Assembly (NCBI GenBank): GCA_004009845.1
Contig: RMBW01000042.1
Location: 434,001-498,000, forward strand
Origin: Davidsoniella eucalypti
Lineage: Eukaryota; Ascomycota; Sordariomycetes; Microascales; Ceratocystidaceae
Length of the DNA stretch: 64,000 nucleotides
Direction: 5' to 3'
The position numbers and the translations under genes were made by a program. A model generated the notes under the pieces. That model did not search any database. It was given only the letters and a program-made list of their open reading frames with translations, and was not told the origin of the DNA. Shown here in pieces: positions 35,218-47,057 of the stretch. Position 1 is the first letter of the stretch, and each line of letters begins with the position of its first letter.

Positions 35218-38165
35218 TTACTCGAGTACCTTGGCTGAGTTGATAGCATCTACCATCAAGTTTAGGAAGATCGGGCCAGGATCAAGCGCCGAACCATCCT
35301 CGTTAGGCTTGCTTGCCGCCTTGGCTTCAAACAGGAAATCTAATACCGTCTTAATACCCAAGTCAACGCTGAACTGTCCGTTACGGCGCTCCGCTTCAGT
35401 CATGACTGCCGTCTCCTGAATCTGACCGCAGATTAACTGCACCGTGTCACGATCAAAGATGCCACTCTGAATCATGACAGCCGCCAGCTCGTTAAGACTG
35501 CGCAGCGGACGCACGTCAATCTTCTTGTCGAAGATATCATCAACTTCAAGAAGCTTGAGAACGCGCAACTTGGACGTCGTGCAGAAAACTAGCAGACGAT
35601 GGTCTTTGGGAGGCGGTGTGCTGATAAGAGTTTGCAGAGTGGCGAGGATGTTGTTGCTGAAACGGGGACCGATAGGCGACCAGTCGATAAGACGGTCAAA
35701 ATTATCAACAATTAAAAGTGATAAAGGACTGCGGTAGGCGTTGGCAAATACGCGGTTGATGTAATCGACTGTAGATATGTTAATTTTTTTATCACTCATC
35801 GTGGCTATCGACAGGAAATCATAGTATACGTACTCTTGGACATTTCGTCACGGTAAGGCAGTAGGTCCTTGGGGCTCATGACCTTAACGAAGGGGTACTG
35901 AGACATTCTAGCAATCTCTGCTGCAAGAGCAGTCTTACCAGCACCACGGGGGCCGTGGAACAGGATGGCTTGGTGCCTCTTGCCTTCAGCCTCTCTGATA
36001 GTGTTGAACGAGCGCTCACCCTGGCTCAGGATATCTTGGATGTGGTTTGGGTCGAACTTGATGATGCCGTTGGGGATCAAGACATCTAGATCCTGCTCGT
36101 CTACACCATAGGCAGGGCGGACTTCCTTGAGAGCCTGCACAAAGTCGGCCATGGTGACCTTCATGTTCGCCACATCGTCCTTGATACCAGCAACTGTTGA
36201 TTTGTGACACATTAGATAAATTCCTTAGATCACGATATAGAAAGGTTGACTTACGCTGATCAATCTTGGTGTGACGTGAGAAGGCAAAGGATGTAGCAGC
36301 CTTGACTAAACCGCTCAGCTCAGCACCAGAGTAATTCTTGGCCTCAGCAGCAAGTGCGACAAGGTCGACATCGTTACCGAGCACATCATTGTTGCGCATC
36401 TTGCTAGTGTGGATTTTAACTGTAAAAACAGTGTTAATAAGAGTCGGTTGGATATGACTATACATGGGGAGTGCGTTAACTTACGAATTTGGAGACGACC
36501 CTCCTCGTTCGGCAGGCTGATCTCAAGCTGGACCTCTAGACGACCAGGACGCAGCAGCGCCTCATCAATCATATCCTTTCGGTTAGTCATACCGATAAGT
36601 AGAATGTTGTTCAGTTGGTCGACACCATCAAGCTTGGTTAGCAACTGGTTAACAACACTGTCACCGACACCGGTACCACCACCAGAGCCAGAGCCACGCT
36701 GCTTGCAGACAGCATCCAGCTCATCGAAAATGATGACGTGAAGCCCAGACTCATCACCCTTCTCCTTGTACTCTTTCTCGGCACTATATCTGAATTAGTA
36801 TATATCTTAATGGATAGAAATGGGATGTGACATACTCTTCGAACATCTTTCTGACATTCTCTTCAGACTGACCAACGAACTTGTTCAGAATTTCAGGACC
36901 GTTGATGATCTTGGGCTCGCGACTGTTGAGCATCTTTCCGATCTGTCTAGCCATGAGCGTCTTTCCCGTTCCGGGAGGACCGTACATGAGGATACCCTTG
37001 ACGTGTTGGATACCAAGCTTTTGAACCATGGCCGGCGGGAAGATACGTGATGCAAAGGCACGACGGAAGATGGTGGCGAACTCGCCGGCGAGACCACCAA
37101 TGCCCATATCCTCGAATTTGAAGTCTGGCGCAATGATGGCATTGGTATTGGCGCGCTTCATAGACGCCTCCATCTGTAGATCGCTTGAAGCATCACGGTG
37201 GAACACGACTTGACTCTCGGTAGTGAGGATACCACGGGTGTAGGAGTCACGGGAGCTCTTCTGACCTTCAACGCCCATACCTAGGTCGATCAATGTGACA
37301 GTCTTGACGACAATGATAAGCGGAATAGATGATACATCCATTAGGATACGTTGGCCGGGCTGGACGATGTGGTTTTGAAAGCCGCGGGTTAGAAGCTTCT
37401 GCAGATCGTCCTCCTTATACTTTTGGGTAGTCTTTTTGTTTGGAGAGGCGAATCCAATTTCGACATCCATGGTGCCAATGTAAACCTGCTTGTTTCCATC
37501 CTGGAATGGTGACCATTGACGACCGGTAAAGGCGTCACGAATACCAATGCGCGCCCAGTTGCGCTGAGGCTCGGACAGACTGTAGAATAGTTAGAGCCAA
37601 TGGACTTACTCGATCGTGTACTACTTTATCAAGTGGTAGATTTGTCCTACCTAATGCATCCTTGGGGGAAGTATTGCATGGGACGGGCCGTCATCACGAA
37701 CTCTTGGCTTTCCATGTTGGTGATCAGCACGTAGATATCGCTGCCATCGGGGTTTGGCGGGAAATCAGCGGATGAGACTGCGCATCTGTGTACATGGTAT
37801 AGATGTGTTAGTTTTATTTATCCTCCTACTAAGAACTAAATAGCGATCCGACAGCTAGCAACTTACACGTTCTCGTAGATTAGTCTCGACTGCATGGTCT
37901 TATCCTCAACCTTGGCAACCTGTAAGCTGATGGCCTGGCCGCCACCGCTGCCACCACGAGGCTTCTCAGCGTACTGACCACGCGATTGCGCGGGCGCAGG
38001 TTGCTGCTGTCTGTAAGGTGGTTGCTGTTGGCCGTAACCACCGGGGGCTGGTCCACCTCCAGGTGCGCCACGGTTGCCAAAGAGCGCATCACTGCTTCCG
38101 CCTTGAGCCGGGCGGCGCGGAGGCAAGCCACCACTTCCGCCAAAGGGCGCGGGGTTGCGAGACAT
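35218..38165 (-). CDS. sec18: Vesicular-fusion ATPase Sec18/NSF, 850 aa, seven exons
   Basis: Sec18 is the AAA+ hexamer that, with alpha-SNAP/Sec17, disassembles SNARE complexes after membrane fusion in all secretory steps. Exons (minus): 38165-37867, 37785-37651, 37579-36836, 36783-36485, 36419-36255, 36193-35834, 35768-35218. The introns are 52-81 bp with GT..AG ends, and the exons total 851 codons including stop. A Gly/Pro/Gln-rich N-terminal tail of about 75 residues precedes the N domain. D1 has Walker A GPPGTGKT near 344, Walker B IIFDELDAV near 411 and a LRPGRLEVQ arginine-finger region. D2 has Walker A GPRGAGKT near 628 and the relaxed LLIVDNFDRLIDW Walker B typical of NSF D2. The last acceptor was placed at 35769 because it restores the KIDYINRVF junction; a nearer AG would give a 28-bp intron. 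Confidence 0.96.
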
Positions 38166-40021
38166 GGTTATGAGATAGGGATGTGTGCGCTCTGAACAGG
38201 GTTTAGAGCCCTAAAAGTACGTTGTATAGATGGGCAATTGAAGTTTCCACGGGTTCGAGGCGCTACAAGTTTGGTTGAGAGGGGTGTTTGTCGTGATAAT
38301 ATAACCAACAATTGCTGGCCAGATATACAAAAGGGCGCTGGAATGTCTCCGCCGGCGAAGAACGAGCAATTTGAAGCTGGGTATGAGTAGTTGTAGAGCA
38401 AAAAACGAAGCAGAATAGCGGTTCAAAATATCGGCGTTTCTGGTACAAGAAGATGAAACGCTGTCGTTGAAGATCGGACTCGAGTAGTGCTGTCTCCGAT
38501 TCGTGGATCTAGGCAGACACGGCTAGCTATTGGTAACTATTAGCAACTGCTCTACTTAGTAGCTCCCCACAAAAAGAGTCTGCGACAAGAGGCAGCAGCT
38601 GGACTGGCGAGCAGCTGGCGAGCAGCTGTCAGTTGCCAGCTGCTTGGCAGGCTCTATGACGACAGTCTAAGGGTCTGGACCTGCTACTTGGGTTTGAACT
38701 AGTGCGCACGGTAATGTACAACTGAGGCTAGAAGCTTGCTTCTAGAACACTTTAGCGTGCCTATTATGATGTAGGTCGGCATAGACCAATTTTCACACAT
38801 TCCACAGCAGCTCATTAGCATCTGGGTGACAGGTTGTGGGTCTAAATCAGCGCTTCTCATTGGTCACCGTAGCGGCACCGGCTGCAGACTAGGGTTTGGC
38901 ACCACACATGAAACTTTTCCCCTGACATCACCATGCAGGAAGAGCAAGAAGAATAAGTAGGAAGGAAAGAGAAAAGACAATGTTGCTTGCTCCTTTAGAC
39001 AGAACGAATATTGGCTTTGATGGCCCGTATTTTGTATTCTTGGGTGCCTGATAGTTCCTGGCAGACGGGAGAAAACAGAGATGGCAGAAAAACACCGAAT
39101 TTATCTCTTTTGTTGGAGTCTATCTGATGAGATACAATGTACATCCTTGATATGCACACAAGCAGAGAGTCTCCGTCAGTGCTGGTGCACATGTTCGAGC
39201 TTTCCGGACTCTTATCCAGCTCCGATGCCCTGCTGGTACAAGTGTTTCCTGCGTGTCTGGAGTTCCGTCATCTTTCGGGGCTGCTGAGCTTCTCACCTTC
39301 TCCTGGAATCTGGAATACCAAGTCTAGCAGAGTCGAGGCCTCAGGCCCCCGACAGGTCACACCTATGTACATACGCATTCAAGGGCTGGGTCTTTTCCTG
39401 CTTCTCTTTTTGCAAGGCAAAAACAAATAGGCAAAGACAAGAAAAGAAGGCCAGGGCACCCTGGTCCAGCCCATGTCCAGTTCTTTGATTAGGCCTGTCG
39501 TGCTTCCTTCGCTTGTCCTATCCTTTTCACTGGGAGAAATATCCCTGCATGGGCCGTCTCGTCGCAATTTTTCCTCTCCTTCGATCTTTTAAACCTTTAA
39601 AGCCTTCCTCCCTCGTCAAACCCCCCCCGTCTTGCCTTGCTCTTCTTGTCTTGTGGTTGGATATATTTCGGTTGTTTGTCTTATTATTTGTCTGTGTTTC
39701 CCCAAGCTTGCCGTTCTAGCCCATATAACTCTCTATTATCATCATCGTCGCCGTTGTCAACAAACATCGTCATAGTCTCCAAGCTACCGCGTCGCCTCCC
39801 TTTCCGCCTGTTCTGGCTCTGTCTGACAGAAACTTCTTGTCTTATGTCTCTAGCCAATCCTGCTTCTCCTCATCGCTGCCTATACGCCCAGTTCTAGCTG
39901 GCTTTTATATATCTGACATCACTCTCGCAGCCTTTACACTTGACAGTCCTATCATGTCCCGTTGACTTTATCGGCCTCACCCTCAGATCTCCCTTCATAT
40001 CAACTCTTCCACTATCTCGCC
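38166..40021. promoter_or_regulatory. Divergent spacer between sec18 and the 40022 gene
   Basis: About 1.85 kb between divergent starts. No gene is supported. A short local repeat of a GCGAGCAGCTG word occurs near 38610-38630. From about 39.5 kb the plus strand is strongly pyrimidine-rich, consistent with the leader of the 40022 gene. Confidence 0.45.
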
Positions 40022-40678
40022 ATGAGCGTTAATTCCGTCCCGCCGTCGCCGGCTGCCACGTCATCGACCTCCTCGTCTATCAGACCGCTCTTCATCAGAC
40101 CACCAGCCAAGTATCTCTCCAGCATCGCTCGCCATGCCTCGCCTGCGCCGCCCTCTGTCGAATGGCTCTCACGCACCTGGAGTGTCACTCACTCGACGCT
40201 GGACATGTGGCACACCGCTCGCAACGTGCGCATCACGTACAACGAGCTGCCTATGAAAAACGGCCGCGCGCGCCTCGACGACATTGTCGAGTACGAGAGC
40301 AACAAGACCGACGCTCACCACCCCGTCAAGAGCGTCGTCGGCGTCGACACCGTCTCTGGCAACGATTCCTCGTCATGGACTTGGCGTGGACGTGGCCTGC
40401 TCTTCTTCGTCTCCAGTCACTGGGAGATCCTTGGATGGGGCGACCATGAACTGCCCGATGGCTCTACGGAGCGCTGGATGGTGACGTGGTTTGCGCCAAC
40501 TATATTCACCAAAGAGGGCATCGATATCTACTGCAGTAACCCCGAGGGCCTCAGCGCCGAGATGTACTCGCAAATCGAGATCGGCCTGAAGCACATTCAG
40601 GGCAAGCATATCTCAGAGCTTGTCAACGAGCACATGAAGCCTGTCGAGATTCGCCTGCCCTGGAGCGCCAGCGAGTAG
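40022..40678 (+). CDS. Conserved fungal protein of unknown function, 218 aa
   Basis: A single exon from an ATG with good context. After a Ser/Pro-rich N terminus of about 40 residues, it has a compact region of alternating strands with aromatic residues (TYNEL, WTWRGRGLLFFVSSHWEILGWG, ERWMVTWFAPTIFTKEGIDIYC). I recognise this pattern from unnamed proteins widespread in filamentous ascomycetes. The strand-rich pattern with many Trp and Gly would fit a small beta-barrel or lipocalin-like fold, but that is inference. The C-terminal third is helical (EMYSQIEIGLKHIQGKHISELVNEHM). No signal peptide or membrane segment. Codon use is strongly C/G-ending compared with flanking spacer, suggesting a well-expressed gene. 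Confidence 0.8.
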   Translation: MSVNSVPPSPAATSSTSSSIRPLFIRPPAKYLSSIARHASPAPPSVEWLSRTWSVTHSTLDMWHTARNVRITYNELPMKNGRARLDDIVEYESNKTDAHHPVKSVVGVDTVSGNDSSSWTWRGRGLLFFVSSHWEILGWGDHELPDGSTERWMVTWFAPTIFTKEGIDIYCSNPEGLSAEMYSQIEIGLKHIQGKHISELVNEHMKPVEIRLPWSASE

Positions 40679-41182
40679 AACTCGAGCTGCGTGTCTTGTT
40701 TTGCCAGAACTCTTCATCTTTCTTCTTCACACTACGTCTTCTTACGGCTTTGCACTTTTCCTTCTATTTCCTTTGTCTTCTGATCTGCTCTACTGCTTCC
40801 TTCTCTTGCCATCGTGCACTACTACCATTTCCTTTGTTTGACGGCTGATCGGGTTGCTTTTTTGTTCTTGATTTCCCGGCTGTTTTCATGCCTATGGCGG
40901 GAATTTTGCGCCTCTAGACTATTGTTTCTCATTGTTTTGCTTTTCCAGGGTCCAAATTATGCGTTTGCAGCACGGTTTGTTGGGTTTGTTCAAAATTGAA
41001 ATCCTTCCACTGACTGGCGTTTTATTGGGTTGTTTATCTTGCATCATTTCCATTTCATATTTCATCCTCCTGGATGGACTCTAGAATATCTGTTTTACGC
41101 TACTGTTACTTATACCAGTTGTTATACCACCATCCATATAAATAGGAGCTGCTATCGCTAGCTTAGATAGCCATACATATAG

Positions 41183-42520
41183 CTAAGCAACCGGCGATCG
41201 ACTCCTATGCCGATCATGGCTAGGTCGTCGCCTCAATCTAGACTTTTCTCTCGGATCAATATTACCACCATCTCGGGACACTCTTTGCCCCTCATCTCTT
41301 CTATTTGCGTGATCACGATGTTTTCTGTGCCTATCGCGACTTCCGCTTCTGCTCCGACTGCGCTTTCCGTGCTGCGAGCCAGAGTGCAAATTTGAGTGCG
41401 AATGGTAGTGCTCACGGTGTTTGCTGTGTTGGTAATGCGAGCGACGATGCTCGTCATGGTCTGCGCGTCTGCGGCCTAGTCTGTCCTCGTCATCGCCTGG
41501 GTCGTTGGAAATGCCGTGAACCTGTCGATGACGTCGGTCTGGGCTTTTTCTGTACCTGTGTGTACTTTTACTGCGTATGTTGTTGTTGTCGTCGTCGTTG
41601 CTGTAGTTTTGAAGGCCGATATCCTGCCCACCACCCCTACTGCTACTTTTGTGTCCATGGCTTCTGCTGTGCTTCTTCTGTCCCTGTTCTAGGGCCTGTA
41701 TCTCTGCCCGTTGAACCTGTAGCGAGTCCTGTCGTTCTTTCTTCATCTCTCGCACCTGTTTGGCTCCTTGCTTCATCATCACCAGTGGATCACTAGAGGC
41801 CAGCCGCGCGGCCTCTCGATGGTGTCGTCTAGGGTCTTCGTTGCCCCATACGTCTTTTGGGGGCGCTTGAAATTCTTGCTGACTAGCCGTCGTTGCGTAC
41901 CACGCATCATTGTGACTGCCGGTTCTGCCGCTGTCTGACTGCACCAGCGACGATGACGACAAAGGCGTCTGTAATTTTGATGAATAGAGCTGCTGGTTGT
42001 GCTTTGGTGCATCACGCCGTGCCTCTTGGCCGGGGCCCGTGCTGCGCTTTGAAGCAGCAGCGGTAGTACCACCACTAAAAAGATCGATATGACCGGCTGC
42101 ATATGTGATTGGCCTAGAAATTCGCTGTTGGTGCTGCTGGAGCTCAGGTTGCAGGCGAGTCGTCGCTTCGTGGGTCTGATCTGACTTTTGCTTAGCCAAG
42201 CGCAGCTCGTAATCAGTGTCATTTTCGCCAGGGCGCTTTCGTAGTTTATGAGCGCCTCGTCTCGAATCTAGCGATGCGTCTAGGTGCTTCGCTGGTGGAG
42301 TAGTTGTTGTTGTAGTAGCCTCATATGCTTCTGCTGCTACAATCGGCAAAGGCTCCTCGCCACGCAAGATCGCAAGCCGTCTCTCGGCTTCAACTTCTTG
42401 AAGTCGCTGATCTTCTGCGTCTTCCTTTGCCTGGGCTTCAGCCTCGTCGCGCTTGACGCGCGCAATATTGGCGCTATTGTACACATTCCAGGACTTCTTG
42501 CCTAGAAGATGAAGAGGCAT
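41183..42520 (-). CDS. Cir_N-domain, LENG1-like nuclear protein, 445 aa
   Basis: The N-terminal 60 residues match the Cir_N pattern (LLGKKSWNVYN..NIARVKRDEAEA, then a charged helix with ERRLAILRGE), as in LENG1 and spliceosome-associated Cwc25-type proteins. The start at 42520 was chosen because MPLHLLGKKSW is the expected beginning; the open frame extends upstream without an earlier good ATG. The middle is charged and Gln/Ser-rich. The C terminus (about 330-445) is dominated by Arg, His, Ser and Asp (RSRSRSGSRDRHRKHRD), resembling RS-type splicing proteins. A role in pre-mRNA splicing or transcription co-regulation in the nucleus is inferred from the domain. No intron is needed. Confidence 0.8.
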   Translation of the reverse strand: MPLHLLGKKSWNVYNSANIARVKRDEAEAQAKEDAEDQRLQEVEAERRLAILRGEEPLPIVAAEAYEATTTTTTPPAKHLDASLDSRRGAHKLRKRPGENDTDYELRLAKQKSDQTHEATTRLQPELQQHQQRISRPITYAAGHIDLFSGGTTAAASKRSTGPGQEARRDAPKHNQQLYSSKLQTPLSSSSLVQSDSGRTGSHNDAWYATTASQQEFQAPPKDVWGNEDPRRHHREAARLASSDPLVMMKQGAKQVREMKKERQDSLQVQRAEIQALEQGQKKHSRSHGHKSSSRGGGQDIGLQNYSNDDDNNNIRSKSTHRYRKSPDRRHRQVHGISNDPGDDEDRLGRRRADHDEHRRSHYQHSKHREHYHSHSNLHSGSQHGKRSRSRSGSRDRHRKHRDHANRRDEGQRVSRDGGNIDPREKSRLRRRPSHDRHRSRSPVA

Positions 42521-43853
42521 CGTGAAGTAAATAGATAGTGAGGATGAAATTGACCTGAGGTAGAGAACAAACAATATGGTGTGTTAAGGCTGGGTACAAG
42601 AATCGGCTATCATGGATTTGCTCGCTTTAAGGTTTTATCTGCAGCGTTAACTCTGATGTCACCAACGCAAAGCTGCTATTTGGCCTGTGGAGATGCTATA
42701 ATCGTAGCAACTTTTTTTCTCTATGCAAGTCCTCAAGTCTTTCATTTTCTCTCTCTGGTTTTAATTCTTGATTGTTTACCAACTGTATTACAGCATTACC
42801 TTATGAAAAAGGAGTCAATAATTAATCAATAATCTAAATTGATTATATCATTTCCTCTGGCATGTTCCCGGTGAAGATAGTTCAATTCAAGCAGGTGACG
42901 ACATCTTCTGAACCACTCCGGGGCGGTTTGATATGTAGCTGTTTGTTTGTTTGTTTTTATTAACGAGCGGAAAATTGGACCAATAAAATTGGACGCGGCT
43001 CCCACCATAACTATTTAGGGTTTAGCATTAGATTCTTATATGGCTACCCCATTATTTCGGGTACAGCAAAACCACATCAACCAATTCGAAAGGCCAACAG
43101 ATCTCAATACGGCGGTGGATTACACGTGGTTTTGTCTTTTATATACTACATATATCTGTACGTCGAACTATTAACATTAATCAGATAAACATGTTTCCAA
43201 ATGACAGAAATTCCACCACAACTAATACAGATAACATGATATCAACACCCATATTATCAACCACTACAGACACCGAAGCCGAATTCTAACTTGGGTCCTG
43301 TTCATGACCATTAGACTGCATAAGGGATTTTCGGAATAGATGATAGAGCAGCGACCCTAGCGAATTGTGATTCAGTCACTGCCATGTTGATAAATGTTGG
43401 CAGGATATATGGCGCTTGCTAAAGGAGAGCTCAGCGGCACGAGAGTCATTGCAGTCTTGGGAGTCGAGACATGTTACCAAAAAACAGATATCGATCTCCG
43501 CTAGAATGGAGGTTGGACATAGTCGTATGAATGGGCAAAACTATCACAATCACAAGACAGTACATATATTAAACGAAAGAGTTGAGAAAAAAATGGTTCG
43601 TTTCAATATTAGATAATATATCATGAACTAAAAGAAAAGAAAAATAGAATGAAACAGAGGGCACCTAGGTAACATCAACGAAGATAGTAGAAAAATAAGA
43701 CAAACAATAACATACAAGACCGAATGTACAATACTATAAGAGCAAGGCAAAACAAAATAGCAAAATATTGGAACATATGCTGACATCTAAAGCGAGCAAG
43801 CTTAAGCCCCCAGATATCAACATTTCCGCTGAGAATCTGACGATGGGGCGAGA
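42521..43853. other. Spacer with no supported gene
   Basis: AT-rich DNA between the LENG1-like gene and the secreted-protein pseudogene. Only short chance frames were seen. Confidence 0.55.
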
Positions 43854-45522
43854 TCACTCAAGCTCCCATTCGTCAAATTCATCAGCAAACTCAGGATTAT
43901 CTTCAAGAATCACTGCCTTCTGCTTCCGGGCCAGTGTCCAATCACCTAAGACTGGATTGAAGGGCTCCTTGACGGTACCCGGGAGCCACTCCGGATGAGC
44001 GACCATGTCGACTAAGCGCCCGACCATGGCACCCGAATATGTTTTGGATCATTCAGTCCTATCGTCCTTCAACATGTTGAAAAGGTCGTCCGCGACATCC
44101 GGAGGCATCTCCTCGGCCTCAAAAGGTAGATTGACAGTATGCGTAACTGTCAAGTCCGAATTCTTGGAAAGCTTGGTAGCAGAGTGTCTATGACTAGGAT
44201 TCGTCAAACCAGCGGCTCTTACACTTGGGACCGGATGCCACACAGAAATCTACTAAGTCGATCACTTTTGTCGTGGTTGACGGAGTGAAAGCTAACCAAG
44301 ATAAATCCATTCCTAAGATTGTTGGTTTGAGTCCGGATGCCATCACACTCTCCAAGGCGAGATCTCCGGAAAAGCTATACTTTGCGCTGTCATAAGCATC
44401 GTCGTAAGATGCCGCGGCCGTCAGATGGCACTGAAGAAACTTCCGGTCCATAGTAGCGGCAACAGAAGCGGCAATAAAGAACGCAGAGAACTTTACCTCC
44501 ACATGGACAGCGTGGTAGACTGACACACCACCATATAACCCACCGGACACAGTGTAGCCAATGCTATCGCTTAGTGATAGTGACACAATGCCAATGTCTG
44601 GTACAGCGAAAACAATTGGTGGTAATGCCATTAGCTGCTTTGAGCCTGACAGTCCCGTGGCACTATGGCCAGTAACATATAGTCTCAGCAGAGCTTCGGC
44701 AACCACACCCTTCCAACGGGTAGACTCATCGACTAAAGCTGAGACAAGTTTTTCCATTAATGGGTCTGTGGCGTCTGCAAAGCCTGCCGTATCAATCATG
44801 ACGTTCCAGTCATAAAGATCGTTGATGGTATCGGGCTTCGCATCCAAAACCACCATCTTGTCTCCTCGGGCAGTGATGCCCAAAACACCAAACCGTGGTT
44901 CTGTGAGTCAATAGAACCAATTGGTATTATCGCCATGACACCACCATGGGACGACAGGGCAGATGACCACGCTTCTAGGGCGTCAGCAGCAGCGACAATG
45001 GTAGCGAACTCAATGATAAGTTCATCAGAAAATCGTCAGCGAGCAAATGCTCAGAAACCTGATCAAGGTTAATGAGCGGCGTACATGAGTACGCGGCAAA
45101 CAAAAAGACTATAGAGTCTCCGACCCCATAAGCAAAAACGTCTACCGAATAAACGGCGAAGGCATTCTTGTCAACACGGTCGTGGAGAGACACGTGTGGA
45201 ATGTGATAAAACGTCTTCACAACGGCGGAGTTGTTAAACTCAGACAAGATTGAAGTCTTCAAAGAAGAGGGGTTGGAAGCCCTCCAAGCATGGGCTCCAC
45301 AGTCTGCACTGGGAACACAGTTTCCATGGAGCCAGAGCCCCAAAGTGAAGAGGCCGAAGCCCCAACCACAGACCAATGGCCGGAAGCCATGGTAGAGAGT
45401 CTGCTGGGTTGTAGACCCTCCACCAGGGAGGAAGCCCAGTTGAAAGTGTTATTTGTGGCAACAACTACCTGGACAAATAATGCCCAGGCAACTGTTGTAA
45501 CTACCAGAACCCCGAAGTTCAT
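43854..45522 (-). pseudogene. Broken gene for an unrecognised secreted protein
   Basis: An ATG at 45522 begins a clear signal peptide (MNFGVLVVTTVAWALFVQVVV) followed by a Ser/Gly/Thr-rich mature region. The protein-like sequence then moves between reading frames near 45270, 45020, 44890 and 44205. One in-frame TGA follows near 44052 before a final acidic segment (GDWTLARKQKAVILEDNPEFADEFDEWELE) ends at 43854. The middle frame (44194-44883) reads well for about 230 codons with many small and hydrophobic residues. The changes at 45270, 45020 and 44890 have no splice consensus and look like single-base indels; the 44205 change could be a short intron. I do not recognise the family. It lies next to retroelements, so loss by decay is plausible, but assembly errors could mimic it. 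Confidence 0.6.
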
Positions 45523-46299
45523 GGCAATTGCTATTAGAGGAAAAGAAGATAAGAAATTACAGATTGTTAGTAACAATGTGCTTTATCATATGTGAATGGA
45601 TGAACAAGGGATAAGAACGTACAAAGGATTAGTGATTTGACAACAGTAACTATTAGGCAGATTTGTTCACTAGTATAAGGAGTAGTTGCCATTGTGCTAT
45701 GAAAAGAGTAGTTCATGTTGTATGAGTATGGAAAGAAGGGAGGGATATATAGATATAGTGATGGTAGACAACAGGAAGATGGTGATGCTGGTAGACAGGC
45801 GATGAAAAGTAATCGTGAATTATGATGATGGCGGAAGGTAGTTATGATAGATGATGGTAAGAAGGGATGTGTGGAGAGCAATTATGGAAGATAATAAAGA
45901 TAAGAGGAGGTAGTGAGGGTAGAAGGTAGGTGATGAAAGAGGATTTGAATACTCACCATGAAAAAGGTTTTAGTACTACTGGACAAGTATCTTGAAGTAG
46001 AGTTGTTCAATGGTATTAACCAACTGAGCTATAATTGTTGTTGGAGAGGAAGTTAGAGAAAAAAGAGAATCCCTTCAGATGGGAAGAACGGCCAGCTATT
46101 AGTTGTTTGTGAATAAAAAACAAAAACGCCGGATGTCTTCTAGTGTACATGTGCAGCAGGTCTCTATGAACATGTTGTGACAAGGCAATGTTTGAACTAG
46201 CATTATTGAACTACTTTGATTTGAAAATTGGTCCCTATACAAGCTGACCTAGGAGAGACCTTGGAGTTCATTGTAGTTCACTTAGTTGTGGCCGTAACC
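45523..46299. other. Spacer upstream of the secreted-protein pseudogene
   Basis: GA-rich plus strand, that is pyrimidine-rich in the sense of the minus-strand pseudogene, resembling its old promoter and leader. No gene is supported. Confidence 0.45.
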
Positions 46300-46538
46300 T
46301 GACTTGACTTGACTATATCGACTACCGTCTGCGTTTTTGTGTTCCACAAAGTTAAGGGTGGAGTTCCACCAAAACGCCGACGATCCTAGGATGACGCCGC
46401 AAAGAAGCTCGGCCGTACTCATACCGGAGTAGCCTCCTAACCAACACTGCTATGTTATTCGCTTGACACAAGTCTTCACTTGACTACATTTAACATATAC
46501 CCTGTTCACTAACATCAAGATTATACGACGCGCTTAAC
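46300..46538 (-). mobile_element. Two diverged retroposon 3' tails
   Basis: At 46300-46330 a GACTT-repeat tail runs into CTATATCGACTACCGTC. At 46473-46538 a second block (CACTTGACTACATTTAAC ... AAGATTATACGACGCGC) aligns with the 3' end of the retroposons near 11.5-13.3 kb. Both are much more diverged than those copies and are probably older insertions of related elements in the same orientation. Confidence 0.5.
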
Positions 46539-47057
46539 ATGAGACTACCAGAATTTTGATTTGATTTGATTATATTCAACGTCTACAAATCACTAAGATC
46601 ATACGACGCCAGATTGGATACCGTTCAGATATTCAAAGTTGTGCCTATATATTAAAGTTGTTTTGGCAATTTTAAAGTGTAAAGACTAGGCTGAAATGTA
46701 GCGATAAGTGCAAAAGCAAAGAAAGGTAATAGTAGAGGAAAATAGTAGAAAGAAGCAAAAACAATATAGAGGAAACAAGAAGAGCGAAAAAACCTTGTCA
46801 CAGCTGTAGAATCATCAAAAGAAAGCAGCACCCAATCAAAACATCATTCACATGCTCCTCAGGCCAGGAAGCCCTCCTTACAATCCGCGAAATCGTCCTC
46901 GTCTTGATTCCCCAAGTCCGAGGGACAGACTGGGAGTGTTGCGCCGTCACCCATGCGGCCTTCTCGAGCCACACCTCGGGTCACCCAATGGGCCTTCGGG
47001 ACTAGGGGACGGTTTCGTCCCGCACATACAAAGCTATCGAACCACACCAAATCCTCC

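Noticed and set aside
35805..35832. 28-bp intron alternative before the last sec18 exon
   Set aside because: Too short for splicing; the next acceptor gives a 64-bp intron and the conserved KIDYINRVF junction.
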